Source: Eubacteriales Family XIII. Incertae Sedis bacterium (GTDB lineage: Bacteria; Bacillota; Clostridia; Peptostreptococcales; Anaerovoracaceae). Taken from it: a stretch of DNA of 8,833 nucleotides. The position numbers were made by a program, and so were the translations under genes. The notes beneath the pieces are model-generated. The model ran no database searches and was not told the DNA's origin. It was given only the letters and a program-made list of their open reading frames with translations. The stretch is from assembly GCA_031254995.1 (NCBI GenBank), contig JAIRTJ010000120.1, positions 1-8,833 on the forward strand. Direction: 5' to 3'. The first letter of the stretch is position 1, and each line of letters opens with the position of its first letter. Of the stretch, positions 6,651-8,833 are shown in pieces.

Positions 6651-6689
6651 AAACAGGCTCGTCCGTCACGCGACGAGTCTGTTTTTTTT
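6651..6689 (+). terminator. Rho-independent terminator of the aminotransferase operon
   Basis: AAACAGGCTCGTC (6651-6663) pairs with GACGAGTCTGTTT (6672-6684), one G-T pair in a 13-bp stem with an eight-base loop, followed by a run of eight T (6682-6689). It lies 27 bases after the aminotransferase stop codon. This is the most convincing terminator in the window. Confidence 0.93.
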
Positions 6690-6695
6690 CGGCGC

Positions 6696-6718
6696 CGAAG
6701 ATTTCTGTTTTATCTTCG
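6696..6718 (+). other. Second hairpin after the operon terminator
   Basis: CGAAGAT (6696-6702) pairs perfectly with ATCTTCG (6712-6718) around a nine-base T-rich loop. The sequence TATATTTTT follows about eight bases later. It could be a back-up terminator, or serve transcripts entering from the minus strand. Confidence 0.35.
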
Positions 6719-6739
6719 CAAGCGTATATTTTTGTCGCG

Positions 6740-6893
6740 TCAAGCCTTCATTGGAAAGGAGCGATAAAAATTAATCTCGCAAACACCCAATCGGCACGAC
6801 ACATACGCCATCCACTTCATGATCCAATTGATCCCGGTAGTGATAGACAGAACCGTCCAAGCTATCCGCGTAAATTCTTGCGAAAAACTGAAC
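6740..6893 (-). pseudogene. Decayed fragment of a DUF4143-type AAA ATPase gene
   Basis: No intact gene fills the interval between the terminator and lexA, but the minus strand retains protein-like sequence. The frame ending at the TAA at 6771-6773 reads RIYADSLDGSVYHYRD then HEVDGVCVVPIG. This resembles the C-terminal DUF4143 region of stand-alone AAA ATPases, where an (R)xYADxLDGxVYHYRD...LEVDAVV pattern leads into a (G)xxEIKL strand. The continuation LGVCEINFYRSF is present in a different minus-strand frame ending at 6740, so a frameshift separates the two pieces. The nucleotide-binding part is absent. The family match is from memory of the motif; the fragment is short, so this could be coincidence. 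If real, it is debris of an inserted or deleted accessory gene whose edge touches the lexA SOS box. Confidence 0.5.
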
Positions 6894-6901
6894 GGGTGTT
6901 T
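6890..6901 (+). promoter_or_regulatory. SOS box (LexA operator) of lexA
   Basis: GAACGGGTGTTT fits the core of the Gram-positive SOS box CGAACRNRYGTTYG; the outer C and G are replaced by T (6889) and A (6902). It overlaps the -35 element of the lexA promoter, so LexA bound here would block its own transcription until it is cleaved after DNA damage. Confidence 0.75.
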
Positions 6902-6927
6902 ACTTTTTGTTCGCAACGTGATATAGT
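6899..6927 (+). promoter_or_regulatory. lexA promoter
   Basis: TTTACT (6899-6904) and TATAGT (6922-6927) are separated by 17 bases. The predicted start is near 6934, placing the ribosome site AAAGGAGG (6936-6943) almost at the 5' end of the mRNA, eight bases before the ATG. Confidence 0.65.
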
Positions 6928-6951
6928 TAACTGCAAAAGGAGGGCTGCGCA

Positions 6952-7596
6952 ATGGACAAGCTCAAACCCAGAGAACAGAAGATTCTCGATTTTATGAAGA
7001 AAGAACTCACGAAAAAGGGTTATCCCCCGACCGTGCGCGAGATCTGCACGGCGCTTGGGATCAAATCGACATCCACAGTACACAAGGACATCGAGCGAAT
7101 AGAAAAAAAAGGTTGGCTGAAAAAGGATCCCGCAAAACCGAGGGCTCTCATGCTCACCGAGAGGTCAGCGGAATCGGGCGACGACAGGAGCAACGTCTCC
7201 TCGGAACGCGTCGATATCCTGAATATACCCATCGTCGGAAAGATCGCGGCGGGTTCGCCGATTCCGGCCATCGAGAATATCGAGGAGAGTTTCCCCGTAC
7301 CTGCGGCCTACGTTCAGGGCATGAATTTCATGTTAACCGTACACGGCGACAGCATGGTGGATGCGGGAATATTCGACGGCGATCTGATTCTCGTCCGCCA
7401 ACAGGAGACCGCGAACAACGGAGACATCGTCGTTGCGATGTTGGACGGACTTGAGAGCGAGGCCACTGTCAAGACCTTCTACAAGGAAGACGGTCGCGTT
7501 CGCTTGCAACCGGAGAACAGCGCGCTCAGTCCCATCATCGTGAACGACGTCAAAATACTCGGTTTGGTGAAAGGCGTGTTCCGCTACTTCAATTGA
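6952..7596 (+). CDS. lexA: LexA repressor (SOS regulator, self-cleaving serine protease fold)
   Basis: A 214-residue LexA, full length for a Gram-positive type protein. It represses DNA-damage genes and is inactivated when the RecA filament triggers self-cleavage. The N-terminal winged HTH (about 1-65, LKPREQKILDFMKKE ... YPPTVREICTALGIKSTSTVHKDIERIE) is followed by a hinge. The cleavage site is Ala100-Gly101 in GKIAAGSP. The catalytic Ser134 is in VHGDSM and Lys174 is in EATVKTF, so the protein should be active. The start is fixed by AAAGGAGG eight bases upstream and by the conserved N terminus. It is a single-gene unit with its own SOS-controlled promoter. It lacks the divergent cell-division inhibitor neighbour that several Bacillota have at lexA; the upstream space holds only a gene remnant. 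Confidence 0.97.
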   Translation: MDKLKPREQKILDFMKKELTKKGYPPTVREICTALGIKSTSTVHKDIERIEKKGWLKKDPAKPRALMLTERSAESGDDRSNVSSERVDILNIPIVGKIAAGSPIPAIENIEESFPVPAAYVQGMNFMLTVHGDSMVDAGIFDGDLILVRQQETANNGDIVVAMLDGLESEATVKTFYKEDGRVRLQPENSALSPIIVNDVKILGLVKGVFRYFN

Positions 7597-7671
7597 GCGA
7601 ACGCGCATATCATGAATAAATCCATGGCTCGCGACCGCACGAAGCGTCGCTGAGTTGCTTATCGCGCGGCG

Positions 7672-7701
7672 ACAAAACGTTTCCCGCTATCGAACGTTTG
7701 T
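7672..7701. other. Inverted repeat at the convergent end of lexA and the DUF368 gene
   Basis: ACAAAACGTT (7672-7681) pairs with AACGTTTGT (7693-7701) with one bulged A and an 11-base spacer that contains the DUF368 stop codon (7687-7689). It lies where two convergent transcripts meet and could help end either one, but neither strand shows a clear T-run. The preceding 75 bases (7597-7671) show nothing I can name. Confidence 0.35.
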
Positions 7702-8592
7702 TCCGCGCGTGTCTTTATCGTCCTTACGATAGGAAACCGCAAAAAATATTATGAGGAAACCCGCGATGAAAGTCGCGGGGGCGATGGCGATCTCAATTCC
7801 CGAGGGCAATCCCGGGAAGATCTGATATAGCGAGCCGAACATGAAACCGATGATCAGCATGAATATGAACTGCGGGCGTTTGCGCATGAGACTGTCGATG
7901 CCCTTTGCCGTGCCGAAGGTTCCTACGACGGCGCCGATCGCGAGCGGAGCGAGATACGCGATATTGATTTCCTTAATGGCGAGGAGCGTAACGTCGTACA
8001 TGCCGAATACGAGCAATACATAACTGCCGCTTATACCCGGCAGGATCAGCGCGACGGCGATGACGATGCCTGCGAAAAACAGCACGATAAAAGCCTTGAA
8101 GCTCAGATCGTCCGGGGTCGGAATAAGTCCCGTCGGCAGAAATTTCAGACCTACGCCGATCGCCGCTCCGGCGAGTGCCGCAAGGATGTTGACGGGACGA
8201 AACCGCGCCTTTTGCGCATTCCGTTCGATGACGATGCCGTCGAGGATGATATCCGGCCGCTCCGAAGCGACAGGTTGCGTCACGCGTTTGAACAGCGGGG
8301 GGATGCTCGCGATGATCGCGCCCATAAAAAAATACATCGAAGGGACGGGGGCTTGCGTTACGATTTTGAGCATGGATCCCGCGAGCAATAATATGCCCGC
8401 GCCGCCCCCCGCGCCGCAGATCAGCAAGAGAAGCGCGCTTTGCCTAAAAGTTTTCCGAATATTGCTTACGGCGCCGATCAATTCATCGTAGATACCCAAG
8501 ATGATGGCCATCGTACCGCCGCTTACGCCCGGAATGAGCATCGACGCGCCGATGACGAATCCTTTGATAAACCTGACAATCTCTTTCCCCAT
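7687..8592 (-). CDS. popT: DUF368 membrane protein, PopT-type polyprenyl-phosphate transporter
   Basis: A 301-residue polytopic membrane protein of the DUF368 family. Members (PopT) have been reported to return undecaprenyl phosphate, the lipid carrier of cell-wall precursors, across the membrane. The two re-entrant signature motifs are both present: LIPGVSGGT (19-27) and LILPGISGSYVLL (182-194). Hydrophobic stretches cover most of the rest, for example AFIVLFFAGIVIAVALIL and FIFMLIIGFMFG; the C-terminal tail is short and charged. A longer in-frame start at 8679 exists, but those 29 residues are basic, lack similarity to the family N terminus and would lie upstream of the promoter. ATG 8592 gives the expected MGKEIVRFIKGFVIGASML. 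No Shine-Dalgarno sequence precedes it, which fits a leaderless mRNA. It faces lexA and shows no sign of sharing a transcript with it. Confidence 0.92.
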   Translation of the reverse strand: MGKEIVRFIKGFVIGASMLIPGVSGGTMAIILGIYDELIGAVSNIRKTFRQSALLLLICGAGGGAGILLLAGSMLKIVTQAPVPSMYFFMGAIIASIPPLFKRVTQPVASERPDIILDGIVIERNAQKARFRPVNILAALAGAAIGVGLKFLPTGLIPTPDDLSFKAFIVLFFAGIVIAVALILPGISGSYVLLVFGMYDVTLLAIKEINIAYLAPLAIGAVVGTFGTAKGIDSLMRKRPQFIFMLIIGFMFGSLYQIFPGLPSGIEIAIAPATFIAGFLIIFFAVSYRKDDKDTRGTNVR

Positions 8593-8599
8593 GAATAAG

Positions 8600-8628
8600 A
8601 TTATAGATGATGCGCCGCGCGAAGTCAA
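8600..8628 (-). promoter_or_regulatory. Near-consensus promoter of the DUF368 gene, predicted leaderless
   Basis: On the minus strand TTGACT (8628-8623), a 17-base spacer and a perfect TATAAT (8605-8600) lie immediately before the gene. Only seven bases (CTTATTC) separate the -10 box from the A of ATG 8592, so transcription should start at, or within about four bases of, the start codon. Confidence 0.8.
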
Positions 8629-8630
8629 AC

Positions 8631-8677
8631 GCCGCGCGATCGACGACGTCCGCAAGCGATATCGTCGATCGCGCGGC
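8631..8677 (-). repeat. Perfect 16-bp inverted repeat upstream of the DUF368 promoter
   Basis: GCCGCGCGATCGACGA (8631-8646) is exactly complementary to TCGTCGATCGCGCGGC (8662-8677), with a 15-base spacer. It sits directly behind the -35 box on the minus strand. As RNA from the right it would form a very stable hairpin, followed only by GTTTGACTT. It may be the terminator of a minus-strand gene to the right, or an operator. TCGCGCGGCG from its arm recurs between the -35 and -10 boxes. Confidence 0.6.
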
Positions 8678-8699
8678 AATTCAGCTGTACTCGAATTAT

Positions 8700-8721
8700 C
8701 GAAATTCGGTCGAAATTCGGT
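8700..8721. repeat. Two tandem copies of an 11-bp repeat
   Basis: CGAAATTCGGT occurs at 8700-8710 and again at 8711-8721 without any gap. The second copy runs to the stop codon of the possible minus-strand gene at the right edge. Two copies could arise by slippage, so function is uncertain. Confidence 0.6.
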
Positions 8722-8833
8722 CAGTTGACAAAGTAAGTGCGATCCTCTGCGCGAATTTTGAGAATCGGGGGTCGCACTAACTTTTGTATTTCACGATTAA
8801 AAACACTGTCTTCGCGAATTAGCGTTGCGATGT
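8721..8833 (-). CDS. Possible 3' end of an unknown minus-strand gene, cut by the window edge
   Basis: The minus strand is open from the right edge to a TGA at 8721-8723, giving 36 visible residues that end LVRPPILKIRAEDRTYFVN. I do not recognise the family. Support is limited: the composition looks protein-like rather than low-complexity, and a strong hairpin (8631-8677) follows before the next promoter, as expected after a gene. Against it, a run this short without a stop is not rare, its third-position bases are less GC-rich than in neighbouring genes, and the stretch contains a long inverted repeat (8728-8787). No ribosome site or start codon can be judged. Confidence 0.3.
   Translation of the reverse strand, partial: IATLIREDSVFNREIQKLVRPPILKIRAEDRTYFVN
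8728..8787. repeat. Imperfect inverted repeat near the right edge
   Basis: ACAAAGT-A-AGTGCGA (8728-8742) is complementary to TCGCACT-A-ACTTTTGT (8772-8787) apart from an A/A mismatch and one extra T. The spacer is 29 bases. It may be a structural element at the end of a gene, an operator, or a mobile-element remnant; no transposase is visible. Confidence 0.45.

Noticed and set aside
4399..6669. Long minus-strand frames opposite the dehydrogenase and aminotransferase (4399-5355, 5470-6669)
   Set aside because: Shadows of well-supported plus-strand enzymes; no ribosome sites and no motifs.
6771..6951. Plus-strand open stretch running towards lexA after a GGAG sequence
   Set aside because: It lacks a normal start codon after the GGAG, has no recognisable product, and crosses the lexA promoter; the minus-strand remnant explains the stretch better.
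8593..8679. Upstream extension of the DUF368 protein to 8679
   Set aside because: The extra residues are basic and unlike the family N terminus, and the extension lies across the promoter and inverted repeat.
8725..8730. Perfect TTGACA as a plus-strand -35 box
   Set aside because: No acceptable -10 box lies 16-18 bases downstream.

Overview
The window reads as part of the chromosome of a moderately GC-rich anaerobic Bacillota, probably a Clostridia lineage. This is inferred from strong AAAGGAGG-type ribosome binding sites, a LexA with a Gram-positive type SOS box, a DUF368 membrane protein, and a PAS-containing sigma-54 activator of clostridial style. There is no ribosomal RNA and no intact mobile element, so the taxonomic call is tentative.

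Layout from the left. Bases 3-401 are the 3' end of a histidine kinase gene. A promoter, a leader hairpin and a complete tRNA-Arg(UCG) follow (459-601). An MFS transporter (701-1906) and a sigma-54-dependent activator (1946-3358) lie 39 bp apart in the same direction and probably form one transcript. A 425-bp non-coding block (3359-3783) is the control region of the next operon. It holds two adjacent near-identical 20-bp dyads, a third inverted copy, a fourth half-site, a strong GC hairpin, and a textbook -24/-12 promoter. The operon encodes a CoA-acylating type aldehyde dehydrogenase (3784-5205) and a class III PLP aminotransferase (5314-6624), and it ends in a clear rho-independent terminator at 6651-6689.

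The 327-bp gap before lexA holds what looks like a decayed minus-strand fragment of a DUF4143-type AAA ATPase, then the lexA promoter with its SOS box. lexA (6952-7596) converges on a DUF368 (PopT-type) membrane protein on the minus strand (7687-8592). The DUF368 gene has a near-consensus promoter so close to its ATG that the mRNA should be leaderless. Beyond it lie a perfect 16-bp inverted repeat, an 11-bp tandem repeat, and a possible 3' end of another minus-strand gene leaving the window.

How the genes fit together: the main unit is an amine-catabolism module. The aminotransferase would convert an omega-amino compound to an aldehyde, and the dehydrogenase would oxidise the aldehyde to an acyl-CoA. 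The activator would sense a ligand through its PAS domain and switch the pair on through the sigma-54 promoter. The MFS protein is a candidate carrier for the substrate. Taurine (giving sulfoacetaldehyde and sulfoacetyl-CoA) is the substrate I favour; beta-alanine or another omega-amino acid remains possible.
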